Shown here one piece after another: positions 38,880 to 50,263 of a stretch of DNA of 64,000 bases. The notes beneath the pieces are model-generated. The model worked only from the letters and a program-made list of their open reading frames with translations, was not told the DNA's origin and did not search any database. Made by a program: the position numbers and the translations under genes. Position 1 is the first letter of the stretch. Every line of letters starts with the position of its first letter. Source of the stretch: Pyrocephalus nanus (lineage: Eukaryota > Chordata > Aves > Passeriformes > Tyrannidae). The stretch is taken from positions 103,651,739 to 103,715,738 of the forward strand of contig CM076259.1 in assembly GCA_038380795.1 (NCBI GenBank). Direction: 5' to 3'.

Positions 38880-41047
38880 CTACAAAGAGGAACAAGCACA
38901 AACAAATGAAAGATTCATGCAGGAACAGCTGCAGGGTATCCTCCCTGGTATAAATGACATTTCTGGTGATTCCACTTGCCGGTTTTATCTTTGATATAAA
39001 GGATATACCTGACACCCAGAATCTATTTTGACAGAGGGAGGAGCATTATCATCATGTTTCCCTCAGGGGCATCACTTTATCACCATACAGAAAACAATGT
39101 TTCTTGTGTCAGGTGAGGGCATTGTAAGAAATGCTTGGAGCAACAGAATTTGAGATATGAAAAAGGCTCTCCCAAGTGCAAGGCACCTGCGTGATGAATT
39201 GCGGAGATGGGGGGTGTTGGTTAAATCCACAGTGTCTGGCAGACCTGCCTATGCCTGGTCAGCCCCTTAGACCTACTGCTCAGTGGGCTCTGCACAACCC
39301 ATTGCCTTAACATGTGGGATGAGGAGACCTCAGCTGTGGGGCAGGTATGCACCTGTCTCATACAGACCTGGCCAAGACCTTTGTGGGCATAACAAATTCT
39401 AAGCCAAAGCCTTTTTTGGTGACATTGGCCCTGCAGGTTTCCCATAAAATGGAGATGGTGAGACTTGCTGCAATTGGATAAAACCTCAGAAAATAGACCT
39501 CAGAGCTGCAGTTCCTTCAAGATCCATGTAACATAGCAGACTCTGGGAATATATCCCCTTTCTTCAGGTGAAAGGAGTTAGTTAATATGGCTCCTGGCAT
39601 TTGTCAGAATTTATGAGGGTGGTGTTTTCTTTTGCAGCTGAACCAAAACTGTACCTGTAATTTACTTATCTCTCTCAGGATGGCTCTTGATGGGCAGGAA
39701 AGAAGAAAGGCCTGTAGGTAGTTCAGATGGGCAGCAATAAGGAAAGGATAATTCTAATAAACATCTTCTGCTGCTAAACACATAACTCAGACCTGAAGAT
39801 CATTTCCAGGTCTTTTGTAATTCAGAAAACCCCCATACTGGAGACCTTGAGCTCAGGCAAGTATCTTGCACTTACGTATTTTTAGTATACAGATAAAGCA
39901 CTTCCAGCTGAAAAACAGGGCATTTGAGAAATCAGAAATGCAACAGAAATGCCAGAAGGTGCACTCTTTAACGTCTCTGCAAAAGCAGGAAAAGAACTAC
40001 TACCTAATTTCTATACTATTTGTTTTAATTCAAACACAAATAAAACCCATTGATTTGTGGCTCAGGTAGTCCACTTGTTCTTCCTTAAAGCAGCCAATTT
40101 AGTTAACAGATTTATAAAAAAGTCTAATCATTACAACTTTCTAAACCATTGCAGTTTTTGATTTATTAGTAATCTTGGCTTTGCAATAGAAAGTACATTC
40201 TATCTGTAGTTAATGACCATAGGTTCCTGTTATGATAAAAAACTACAGAAAAAATTCAATGCCACCCATTCACCCCTAATATTTGCACAAATTACCATTG
40301 CCTAGAAAGGAAATGCTCTTTTATTTTGTTCTGTGCTTCTCTAACTTCTTCAGGAAATGAGGAGTACCGCCTTTTCTGGCAGCACCAATTAAAAAAGCAG
40401 GTTTGTGGAAAATTACACAGCATCCTACATTTTTAATCCAGTTGCATGAAGCTATAGTCCTGTGGTGATCCCCAGCATGGGTCTGCTGTTTTGAAAGAGC
40501 AGAAAGTGGCAGAGCTGATCTGCTAGAGGCACTATATATGATAATTGCATACAGGTTAAGTGTTCTGCAAATTAGCAGTGCTTCATCATCCACTTTCTCT
40601 TTACTGCCCATTCAGGTTGGCATACAGAGTGTGCTGAAGGTGACTTGAATAATCTGCAGCAGCTGGAACATCCTGCCATCCCCACAAAATCATTTTCTCC
40701 CATTTTCAAATGGAGTTTATGGAGATGGCTGTTTTCTCAGAAGTGACACACAGGGTACCATGGATTTTGTCAAGGAGCAACCTAATTTCTGTGGATGTGT
40801 TTCTTATGTAATAAGACCCCAAGGAAGTCATGTTTCCTGCCTGTCAGCAGTCAGTGTGTAGCAATGAGTGGTCCTCTTTTTCACCCATGGAAAACAGAGC
40901 ATGCAGGTGCAAGGACAAAATCGGAAGTTGTTATTCTGTCCCTCCCTGTCTCCTTTTTGGCTCTGGATTCATGCAAGAATTTAGGTCTTTTTGAGTGTTA
41001 CCTCTGCCCGCTATGGCAGGGGTAATTGTAAGTGGATCCTAAATTCA
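38880..41047. other. Non-coding stretch
   Basis: No gene or repeat recognised. If the minus-strand exon at 38684-38879 is real, this is intron. A 96-codon minus frame ends at 40321, but it has no splice or family support. Confidence 0.45.
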
Positions 41048-41277
41048 TGTCATGGTTTTGCCCACCAGCCCATCCCTGGGGCTGAGGATAGTTTTGTCCA
41101 GGTGATTTCTGGACAAAAAAAACAATCAAAAAGTTCAGTGACGCCTTTGCTAATTACGTCTTTAAGAAAACGGAAGAGAAGGCTTATTGCGTAGTTGAAA
41201 TTAGGGGTAGCAGCCATGTAGAGGCGGTAACAAGGCCCTAAGGAGGGCCAGGGCCCCCTCCTTCCCTGGCTTGGGCC

Positions 41278-41297
41278 GGGGGGGGGGGGGGGGGGCA
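41278..41297 (+). repeat. 20-base G homopolymer in LTR U3
   Basis: Twenty consecutive G within a GC-rich part of U3, preceded by GGGCC. It is a candidate for quadruplex structure and for length error in assembly. Confidence 0.9.
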
Positions 41298-41610
41298 AGT
41301 GTAGCACTGAAGCCCCCTTTCTCTTCTGTAAGAGAGTGAAGGAAAAAAAAGGCTGACTACTTGGATGAGAAACCACTATGGAAAAATTCTAGCCAAGAGA
41401 TAACGGGACTTCCAAGGTCGAAGCTGGCAGCTGGAGGAGAGAGAAGAAAGGTTCAAAGGGGGTAGAGCTGCTTCTTCTCCTTTCGTTCTCTCTCTTCAGC
41501 AGGGAAAAGACTGAAAAGTAATCCCTGCCACCTGTGAAAATTTGTTGGGGTGAGGAGACCCCCCATGCGGCTCACAGAGGAGCTTGTTGATGTACCAGAG
41601 AACCGAGACT

Positions 41611-41908
41611 TCATGAGAGATCCATGCTGCCGGTGCTAGAGATTTGTTACCCTGAGAGAGATGAAATTCACGCTGGAGCAAGATGGCTCGGGTGAGATGC
41701 TGGAATCTGTGTGTGGGATTCATACTGCTGCTGAAGATTTTGTGATCCTGTGGGAAAGCTACGCTGGAGCAAGATGGCTCAGGTGGGATGTGGGGATCTC
41801 AGTGAGAGATCCATACTGCTGGTGCTAGAGATTTGTGACCCTCAGGGAAACCCACTCTGGAGTGAGACGGCTCAGCTGGGATATTGGAATCCAAGTGTAG
41901 AATCCGTG
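41611..41908 (+). repeat. About three ~92-bp tandem repeats inside the LTR
   Basis: Units start near 41611, 41707 and 41800, with a fourth beginning near 41893 and fading. Shared landmarks are GAGAGATCCAT(G/A)CTGC, GGTGCTAGAGATTTGT and GCTGGAGCAAGATGGCTC, spaced 91-98 bp apart. Tandem U3 repeats in retroviral LTRs often act as enhancers. The similar peptides in the two minus-strand frames here are just translations of the repeat. Confidence 0.85.
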
Positions 41909-42257
41909 CTAGACCATGTTGAAGAGGTCTATCAAGAACTGTTCTCCCATGGGGAGGGACCTCCATAGGGAAACAGGGGTGAACTCTTAAGCCATTATCC
42001 CCTGTAACCCTGTGGGAGAAGATCCATAGTAAGCAAGTGTCCCCTTGCAAGCCTATGGAAGGAAGAACCTTCAGGACCTGGGTAACCCCCCAGCCTCTGG
42101 CCTTAGCCCAGAAGGGGGGTAGGCCCAGCCCTGGAGGCCGACACAGAGCGAGAGATGAAAGAATTCCAGCTGCAACGAGAGTACTGCAGAGTTACTGGAG
42201 AGAGAGCTGGAACTCCGAGAATGGAGAAAAGGACTACTTCTCCTCCTTGGACTGACA

Positions 42258-42263
42258 TATAAA
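42258..42263 (+). promoter_or_regulatory. LTR TATA box
   Basis: TATAAA in GACATATAAAGGGGGG, correctly spaced upstream of the AATAAA at 42355 for a compact R region. It is the expected promoter element of this LTR. Confidence 0.6.
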
Positions 42264-42354
42264 GGGGGGAGGAGTATTTCTGTAAATACTTAGAACCTTT
42301 ACTTAGGTAGAATTATTGTAAATATAGTTATTTAGTACTTTTTATTTTGTTAAT

Positions 42355-42360
42355 AATAAA
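42355..42360 (+). promoter_or_regulatory. LTR polyadenylation signal
   Basis: AATAAA followed by a T-rich stretch (ATTCATTTTATTTTCCCC), about 115 bases before the LTR end, as expected for R-U5. Confidence 0.6.
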
Positions 42361-42480
42361 TATTCATTTTATTTTCCCCAAATCAAGTCTCTTTTGTCTG
42401 CGTAAACCTTCTCTCAACTAATAGTAATTGTGTGGAGGGTGTAAGAACAAATTGACCCAAAGCAAAACCACGACATTTTT

Positions 42481-42498
42481 TGATGGAGAATGCGGGCA
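42481..42498 (+). other. Retroviral primer binding site, tRNA-Ala type
   Basis: TGATGGAGAATGCGGGCA differs at one base (A for G at position 3) from the complement of the 3' end of vertebrate tRNA-Ala including its CCA. It lies five T bases after the LTR end, the normal position for a primer site. This confirms LTR orientation. The tRNA sequence is from general knowledge. Confidence 0.7.
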
Positions 42499-42544
42499 AA
42501 GACTGCCCAGAGAGGCAGTGGCCGAATCAAACCCCAACAATTCA
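42499..42544 (+). other. Leader remnant and possible target-site duplication
   Basis: After the primer site come 41 bases including a short palindromic part (GACTGCCC / GGCAGTGGCC), ending CCCCAACA at 42539. The next bases ATTCATG repeat those at 41043-41049, where ATTCA directly precedes the LTR. If this is a 5-bp target duplication, the inserted unit is LTR plus 64 bp and nothing else. Confidence 0.45.
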
Positions 42545-42957
42545 TGATGGCATTTAGGCATGAGATTTCATGTCATTAGCACTGGCACATCACTTTCCTC
42601 AAGGCTCCTCAATTGCTCCACCTTCAAGTAGATAAAACTCTTGATGCCATTTGTACTCCCAGTAAGAACCTCTACTTCTCTGCATTTCTGATGTCAGGGT
42701 GGGCAGACCATGGTAGCTCTGACCACACAGAGGAGCTCAAGCACCAAAATCAGGTTTAAAGCCCAAAAGCATTTAATGAGTGTTTCTCCACGGCTCCTGG
42801 GCCCAGGCCCAGGCCTGGTGGCCATGCTCTGAATGAGCTCAGCCTAGCAAGGGAGGAGGGCAGGAGAAAAACATGTCAGCAGTTTGCACAGACTGACCCA
42901 TCCTTTCAGGTAGAGCTAAGGATGTTATCTTCCCAGTCAGCTGTGGATTAGGCCCAG
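42545..42957. other. Non-coding stretch
   Basis: Nothing recognised between the LTR remnant and the next CR1 piece. It is slightly GC-richer than average and has no supported frame. Confidence 0.5.
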
Positions 42958-43118
42958 AGAACTTGTGGATGCCTCATCCCTGGAAGCGTTCAAGGCCAGG
43001 TTTGATGGGGCTCGGAGCAACCTGGTCTTGTGGAAGGTGTCCCTTACCATGGCAGGAGGCTTGGAACTAGATGGTCTTTAAGGTCACTTCCAACCCAAAC
43101 CATTCTACGATATATGAT
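42958..43118 (+). mobile_element. CR1 LINE 3' end, sense
   Basis: Plus-strand CR1 terminus. It contains the 'ccctggaagcgttcaaggcc' block, GATGGGGCTC, the 'gaaggtgtccct' block, and GATGGTCTTTAAGGTCACTT then CCAACCCAAACC. It ends in a decayed ATTCTACGAT repeat. Only about 160 bp are present, so it is strongly 5'-truncated. Confidence 0.92.
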
Positions 43119-45618
43119 CTCTGTGGAGAGCATCCAGCTATGAGGCCAATGTGTTCCTGTAGAAGCAGCTAAATGCATCACTGCAGGGCTACAAATCCAT
43201 CCTAGAAAACACAATCACTTGGCATACTTAAATTTCCAGACTTCTTTTTGTAAGAAAAGACTTCTTTTTGTAAATATTGACCAGACTTCTTTTTGCAAAT
43301 ATTTCTTACTCTTAGTAGATCCCTTCATGCCAGTTTCATGGAAAATTCATTAATTGCTTGCTGGATGAAATGTTTCTTCTTTTTTTGTTTGTTTGGTGTG
43401 GGGTTTTTTTCCATTTCAAAATTAAAATAGCAAGTCTCTTTATACATGCTCAAAATTGAATAACAAAAGACAACAGAGAATATGGAACTTAAAAATATTG
43501 GGCGCATTCTCAGTATGCCATCACTAAACTGCAGGATAAAGGATCCTGATCAAGGAAGCGCTGCCTGTTGATGTCAGGACGATATCCATCCACCAGCTCT
43601 GTATCCTGGTTTCTGTGACAGAAACATGGTAACCTGAGCCAAAGGGAAGTTCCAGCATGAACAGGCCTTAGGCTGAACAAGCAAAACTTAGTATATGGCA
43701 CTGTTTACTTCTGCCCTACAAATCATGCATCATCTAGAGAGTGTCTTCTTTTCCAATAGGTGATTTACTAGTTCTTTCCACTTTCTCTAATATCTGGATA
43801 CAATTTTATACTTTTACTTTTCCTAATTTACTTTTATCTTTTAGAGTGAAATAAATGAGAGGAAGAATTGTTCAAGAATACCTAAGAAAACCTAGCATTA
43901 ATTCCTAAAATAGAACTTAACAGCCAAGTTTGAGTTATATCAATCACAGGTGAAGTATTTTAGAGTACTTTAATTTTAATTTTGCTCTTATTTTTCTGGA
44001 TACTATAACTAGCAATTTCAAAAGTCTTTGGCACTTCTACTAGGGGTCAAAATTTCAGAATCATGCAGTGTCAGGTTACAGGAAAGTGCACATGATCCAT
44101 TTCCCCACAGGTTACCAAGTGATCAAACAGCTGTCAGAACACTTATTTTTTACAGCACTAGCTCTGTGATATTGAATAATTTGCATTTTTAGCTAATTGG
44201 TTGCTCCCCCTGGAAAGGAGTCACAGCAGTGATTTTGAAGGATGTTTCCTGTTGGCATGCTCTTTTAAATAGTATTGCAACTTCCCAGCTCTGTTATACC
44301 TGTCTCCCTCCCCAGGTCTTTTGTCCTTGCAGAATTATGTGAGGATCAAGTAATAGTGAAGATATATAGAGAAATTCAGGCTCTGATTCAAAGCAATTGA
44401 CAAGTACGAACTTAAAGTTGTGGACTCAATGAGCTCTTGATGCTCTATGGCTTCAGAAAAAAAAATGAATGGCTTTCCTCTTCTACTTTTCCATGGTCTG
44501 GTAAGAATGATGTGCCCAGATGAGCTGGAAAAGGTAGTATGTTGAACTGATTCACAAACACAGGCAACATAGGTTTTTCTGCCCAGCCTTTTCCTTCTTC
44601 CTTCCAGGGAGCAGCACAGACTTAGCAAAGGAAATTCTGTGCTAAAGAAAATCCCCTCTACCAAGCTGAGTTTTGGCTATCCATAAGAAGGCCATCTTGT
44701 CAGGCTGATGCAGACCAGCTGCACTTAAGTGAGTTCAGATTCATCTAATTTGGGTGCTATCAACATGCACATATTTGCAGCCAGAGGCCTGACTGGTGGG
44801 GCTGCCGAAAAAGCAGTACCACAACTTGTACCCAGCTGACAGATCCCAAGTTAGCACTGATGGCTGCACTGCACTGTGTAACAAACCTGCACAAATTCTT
44901 GCCCTGGGAGCGATCACTGATGAATAGACTTCAGACACAGTGATAGACTGACACAAAGAATATTGCTGTCTCTGCTGGATTTGCTCTGTCATTGAAGACA
45001 GAGGGATTGTATTTTTTTTCTCTGTGCTGTTAGTGCAGCACCTTTAATTAGAACAACTTTGACATACAAAATGGAAAGGGAAAAAAACCCAGGTAATCAC
45101 TACTCCAGTAATGGGATCTCAGTTCTCTCATTAAGATTTAAATCAAAGTCACTGTCTCTTAGAGGAACCCTGTATTCTTAGTTCCTTTTCACTTTCCCCT
45201 CCTTTTTTTTTTTTTTTCCTGTAAAGGCAGATTTTTGAATCTCAGGTACAATATTTTAAAGATTCCTTAGAAGACACAGGTTAATTTCCACAATAGTTTC
45301 AGCTAACGTTTGGCAGCTCCCTTGACTTTCTTCTTGTGGCTTTGAGTCCCCACTGCTTGCAGCCACTGTAACTGTTTACTGATTTTTAGTACAGCAGGAT
45401 CCCACTCCCTTTTTCATCCTTCCACTTGCACTGTCATATGCAGAAATCTGTGTGTAGACTCGAAACCTGAAATCTGTGTGTCAGTTTGCAGCAGTAACTA
45501 TGACTTTCTTAAAATAGGGCTGCAAAAACAAGCTGGGCTTTGCTGCAGGAGCTACACCTCCTCATGATTCCACTGAACGCCCTTTGGGGTAATCAGCTTA
45601 GGCTCTGCCCCAGTGTTG
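43119..45618. other. Non-coding stretch with a local triplicated motif
   Basis: No gene. AGACTTCTTTTTG occurs three times at 43238, 43258 and 43283, each followed by TAA or CAAATATT-like sequence. A short G/T tract is at 43379-43410. Confidence 0.5.
43238..43310 (+). repeat. Three near-tandem copies of a 13-25 bp unit
   Basis: AGACTTCTTTTTG recurs at 43238, 43258 and 43283. The second and third copies share TAAATATT/CAAATATT after it. It is consistent with local replication slippage. Confidence 0.7.
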
Positions 45619-46297
45619 TGTTATGGTTAGTTCCTCCAGCCCTATGGACTGGCTTTGCCAACCACTCAATAGTTCTTTTCTAGGTGAAAAAAAAATAAAA
45701 ATTGGCAATTGATTCTCAGGATTGTTGCCCTGTGCCCGCAGGTGGTGTCAGGTAGAGTCTGAGCTGGAAGGTCTTTGGGGGGTGGCCTGCCTGGCTTTTT
45801 TCTGCCCTCTACATTAAATACGACGTTGACTTGTATTGTGACATGGTGTCCACAGGTACTACAGGCTGCTGCAGACAGAATAAAGAAATGGATTTTGCAG
45901 GAATGGAGTTTATAAACTGGAAATATGTTGGACTGAAACTACGTCATCCTTCCTCTGGGAGTGGCTGACTCCTTATTCCCTGAGTCACAGGGAGCAGTCT
46001 TCTCTCTCCTCACCCTCCACCAGAGGGTCCTCATTGCTAGTGGGTGGCAGAGGGAAACTCCACTCAGTCATGCTCCAGCTGTGAAGGTCCTGGACAGGAA
46101 TCCAATGCCCCCATGTTGCAGTGAGGGGACAGGAAGAATCCTGAGGCTACTGGAATGTCCTAAGACCTAAGAAAAGAATGTGGATGGGCTCTTCTTGGAG
46201 AGCTCTATTCACGCCAGCAGACACTGGCCATGCAATTGCAAGATCCATGGACTACTGTATTACTTGCTTTGACTGTAAATAAACTCTATTTTGCTCA
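45619..46297 (+). mobile_element. Possible second, degraded LTR-like block
   Basis: It begins TGTTATGGTTAG, similar to the first bases of the LTR at 41048. It ends in a segment with AATAAA (46278-46283) followed by CTCTATTTTGCTCA, reminiscent of an R-U5 region. No matching inverted end, TATA box, primer site or target duplication is evident. The 69-codon frame at 45961 has no known homologue. It may equally be unique sequence. Confidence 0.22.
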
Positions 46298-48559
46298 TGA
46301 CCTGGGAAGGAGGCCCACGTAAAAAGGATTGTACATAGGATGTAGAAAGGGAATCATATAGTCATCATTCCAACTTGCCAACATTCACATACTGGCCTTA
46401 CTCAGGTGGACAGGCCACCTTATCTAACCTGGAAAAGGACCACCTTTGTAAACCATATGTGTTCAATATCAAACAACTAGGATACTAAAAGTGCCAGAGC
46501 TGCAAACAAAACTTATTTGAGATACTTGAATAGACCTTCAGAGGTGAGCAAAATCTTATTTATCTCAGCAGCCTTCTCTGGGGCTTTATGTGAATTATTC
46601 GCTGAAAGACCATTTGGGCTGAGGAGGCTGGGCTTGGGTACAGAACAGCACTTTGGGGTGACTCTCCTGACTTCTGAAGTCCACCTCCATCCTTCCACAG
46701 GCGTCCACACCACAGCTGTGCCGAGAATTATCTCTATGCACTGGTAGGAAAATCCATACAGTGGCCCTTTAATCTGACACTTTCCTGGACCTTTAGAGTG
46801 TACTTCAGTGAGATAATGCAAGATGTGTGTTCTCTATAGGTGTCTAAGGTAACAGAAAGAGATTATGTTAAGTGCTTAGTAAGAGGCATTTTCCATTTGC
46901 AGCATTCAACTTTATTTGGCTGTAATGCACGAAAAAATTGACCCACGTGGGTTTTAATCTAGCAATTTAATTGTACCCCTGAAGTGTCAATGCGATGAGC
47001 ATCATGGATTTTGGCACTGTTGACATTTCTTTTAAGCAGACGACAGTTTGAAAGGATGGTAGAGTGTCCTTTTATCGCTGCAACAGATAAATATGTTACT
47101 GAGTGATGGAAACAGCTTTACACACTGGTAAGTGACAGAAAAGGAAGTGGTGGAGGAAAAGGCACAAAAGGCATGACAAATTTAAATAAACAATGAAGCA
47201 CAAAACATACAACTGTTTTTAAAGCCTCTCTGATGAATTCACACTGTGAATAATTGGTGCAGTTGACCAACAATTGTCAGTGAGAAAATAGCAAGACTCT
47301 TAAAGCTTCCTCAGAAATGTCTTTAGAACAGTGGATCTTGGATGTGTACAGTGGCAAAGCTGAAGGGAGACAAGGACCTTTGGCACAGCACAAGAAGAGT
47401 GGCTCTGACAGCACAGACTCTGATGTTCCAAATCATGTCCCCTCCCACACCAATTTTTTAATAAAGCATTTTGTTTGTTGGCCTGAGTGTCTCATGCAAC
47501 CAAGTGTAGTGCTTTCCGAGAGAGCAAGACCTAGGAATTTTCTAGAAAAAGACTTTTTTTCATGGTCAGAACAATATTTTCCAGAAGTGGGCTGTGGTAG
47601 AAGCAAACAGGAAGGGAAGGGTGAGGAAAAGCTCTGGATGAGGATCACCAGGACTGTAGAAAACATGAAACCTGTGATTTTAAGGGGCTTGGGTTGCTGT
47701 GGGAGATTGCCAAAGGAATATTTTTCTCAAAATCTTGAAGATTGACATTGTGACATTGACAATATGTTTTCTCATGCCCCAAATTATCTGAATAGGTAGC
47801 ACCTAGTGAGAAACTCAGTTGAGACTGTAAAGCATGAAAGACACAGGCACCTATTGAGTCACCTGAAATCAGGCAGCTGAATTTCCATATTTATCAACCT
47901 AGACAAGCAAAATACTCTGTCAGCTCAGAAAGATCTTTGGACTGAGAATCCATTGTAACCTTTCATATCTCAGGTTCTGTAATTGCTGATTGTTTCCTCA
48001 TTGTGTACTTTCAACGTGTGAAAAATAGAATTTGAATGCAGATAATGCTAATTCAATCACATGCAAGCACCTGTCTAGCATATATGTATGTTAGCTTATC
48101 ACTGGCTATCAACTAGCTGTCAGATGACTTGGCAGAGTGAGAAAATCCATTACCAATGGAGCAATAGGTTTCCAAAAAGCATTTAAATGGGACCCTAGAA
48201 ACAGTAAATCTGAAAAATACACCGTCTGCATCTAAGAGAGCTTTTGCATTTTTTTTTTTAAATAGGAAATTTGTTTGAGGAAGGGATAAATCTAAGGACA
48301 CAATTATTGCAAATGTAAAATAATTTCCTCACCCATTTTACAAATATTTTATTTCCCCTGCCACCTACGAAAAAAAGCTGCTAATACTTTTTTTGGAGAG
48401 AGAAACAGGAATGCAAATGACATTAATCTATCAGACATGTAATGGGAGGGGATCTTTCTTCTCTCTTGCCACAAATAATGAAGAATCATAGAAGTTTTAT
48501 GGAATGGAATTTTGTCACTGAGGAAACACTGAGATGATGATATGAATGTTTTCTTCAAT

Positions 48560-48850
48560 ATAACATTATTTTTGTGAAACCATTATTTTATTTGAAAAGT
48601 ACTGCAGAACTCAACTCTGGTCTATTTTTAAAATGATAGATTAAACAGAAAATTTGTAATTAAATATTATTCTGGTTGCTTTGCCACAAAAAGACAAAAG
48701 GCCAAATGTCAATTTGAAATTAGCCTCATATGGTAGCTGAGCAAACAATAAAGGGATATATCACTAAGCAAATTATAGCAGTGCGGGATATCCTGATTAT
48801 CTTTGATTTATTGTTGTTAAAGCACTAGGCAAATGCAACTCTCAGTCATA
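48560..48850. promoter_or_regulatory. Candidate conserved non-coding block
   Basis: Unique-looking AT-rich sequence with AATTA, TAATTAAA and GATTTATTG-type cores and no repeats. Its texture resembles vertebrate conserved elements. It needs alignment; no stronger claim is made. Confidence 0.13.
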
Positions 48851-50205
48851 CCGTGTTTCACAACAACACTTTTGGAGAACTTGAGGCAATAAAAGCATGG
48901 AAGTTTATGCTCAGTATGTACCCATGAAGTCCTAATGGCTGTTTAATAGAGATTTGAAGCAGTTGCAAAAAAGGGCCTCAGCACTGTGATACTCAGATAC
49001 TTGCTAAGCCTTAAACTTCCTGCACTACAGACCAGGAGTGGGTGATGCTGTGCCAGCCTATAGAAGGCTGTGCTTCCTACCTGCTTAGCGCTCAGAGTTA
49101 TGAAGCTTCTCATGGCATCTACAAGACCCAGCTTACCAAACAAGGAGATACTTAAACCAGTCCAAAGAAAAAACTAAGAGGAGGGTACTGCTGGAAATTT
49201 TGAGATTGACTTTCAAATGTGGTTGTTGTCTTCAGAACCAACTCAAGCTAAAATGTGCAGACAGGCTCAGGACCGCCACTGCACCACAGGTGGACACACT
49301 CCTCCTCTGGGACTGAAGACAAGAAATTGTCTCTTTCACACAGTTCCTAAGCATGTAAGAGCAGACCAGCTCAGTTTTTGTGATCCTCTCCAGCATATCT
49401 TCCATCCTTAACTTTTTCACCTTAGGAGGAAGGAGTGGTCCTTTCTTTTCCCCATCAGAGCAATTCTATAACAGTAGCAAATTAGATACCATCAGTGTTG
49501 CTTTCAATTCTTTTCAGGGCCAGGATAAATAAGATTTTTTTAACACCTGCTTTTTCAGCAAACCTATCACACAAAAAAGTATATTCACTTCCTCTGCCTC
49601 CTCTCCTTCTTCCTGTGAGTGAATAGAAGGCTACTAATGCTGTTTAGGTGTTATCTGAGTACACCAAGTAAGCAAGGCTTTTCAGGAGACTGTGGTGGTG
49701 GCCTCTGCCAAATAGGTAGGTGGGCTTTGTGTTCAGTGCACCTAAGATGGTGGTTTGCCAGTGTACGCAAGAGTAAAACTCCAGTTAAGTGAGCTTGCTA
49801 TGGAAAATTAGGAGACTGCCATCTCTTAAGCGCCTTAACAAGAGTGAGTAGGGTTTTCTTGGATCATGTTGTTGGAGTGAAGGTGTGTTAACTCCAAGTC
49901 ACACTTAATGTGACAATAGTTATTCTAGATCTCACTCTAAAAGTTTTGCTGCAGCAGGGAGAAGACCTGCACCGGAGAGAACCTGAAGTTGCTGAGGTCC
50001 AAATCTTATTCCGAACTGGAACAAAATCCCTCTGCAAGTTACTGGACCTTCTTTTTATGTTAGGAGTTAAAACATATGCAAAATATGTAGGGACATACAT
50101 TGTTGTGTGGAGTTTAGAAGCAATAATGGAAAAGACTTAAAGTTCATGTTGAAACAAAGTCTTTTCAGTTATGGATTTTAATAGTCTTCGTCATGCTGTC
50201 TTTTT

Positions 50206-50207
<2 letters not shown>

Positions 50208-50262
<55 letters not shown>
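50208..50262 (+). repeat. 55-base T homopolymer
   Basis: Fifty-five consecutive T, preceded by TTTTTAA. The reported length may be unreliable. No retrocopy body or direct repeats are visible around it. Confidence 0.95.

Positions 50263-50263
<1 letters not shown>

Larger units (their letters stand above)
41048..42475 (+). mobile_element. Endogenous retrovirus long terminal repeat
   Basis: A 1,428-bp LTR bounded by imperfect inverted ends: TGTCATGGTTTTG at the left and CAAAACCACGACA at the right (12 of 13 complementary). A TATA box (TATAAA, 42258-42263) and a poly(A) signal (AATAAA, 42355-42360) lie 97 bp apart, giving U3 of about 1.2 kb, a short R and U5 of about 100 bp, all on the plus strand. 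U3 holds a 20-G run and about three copies of a ~92-bp tandem repeat. Five bases after the LTR is a primer-binding-site-like sequence, so this is the 5' LTR or an LTR-plus-leader remnant. No gag, pol or env follows and no second LTR is seen. The family is not assigned. Confidence 0.85.

Noticed and set aside
41496..42255. Several 70-85 codon frames, with repeated peptide motifs
   Set aside because: They lie inside the LTR and echo its tandem repeat; LTRs of this kind do not encode them.
46513..46821. Overlapping frames on both strands (102 and 76 codons)
   Set aside because: Mutually exclusive readings without exon signals or recognisable protein.
47317..47745. 142-codon plus-strand frame
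   Set aside because: No splice signals, domain, composition bias or family similarity; overlaps a 77-codon frame on the other strand.
50208..50262. Poly-T as the tail of a minus-strand processed pseudogene
   Set aside because: No recognisable gene body to the right and no flanking direct repeat.
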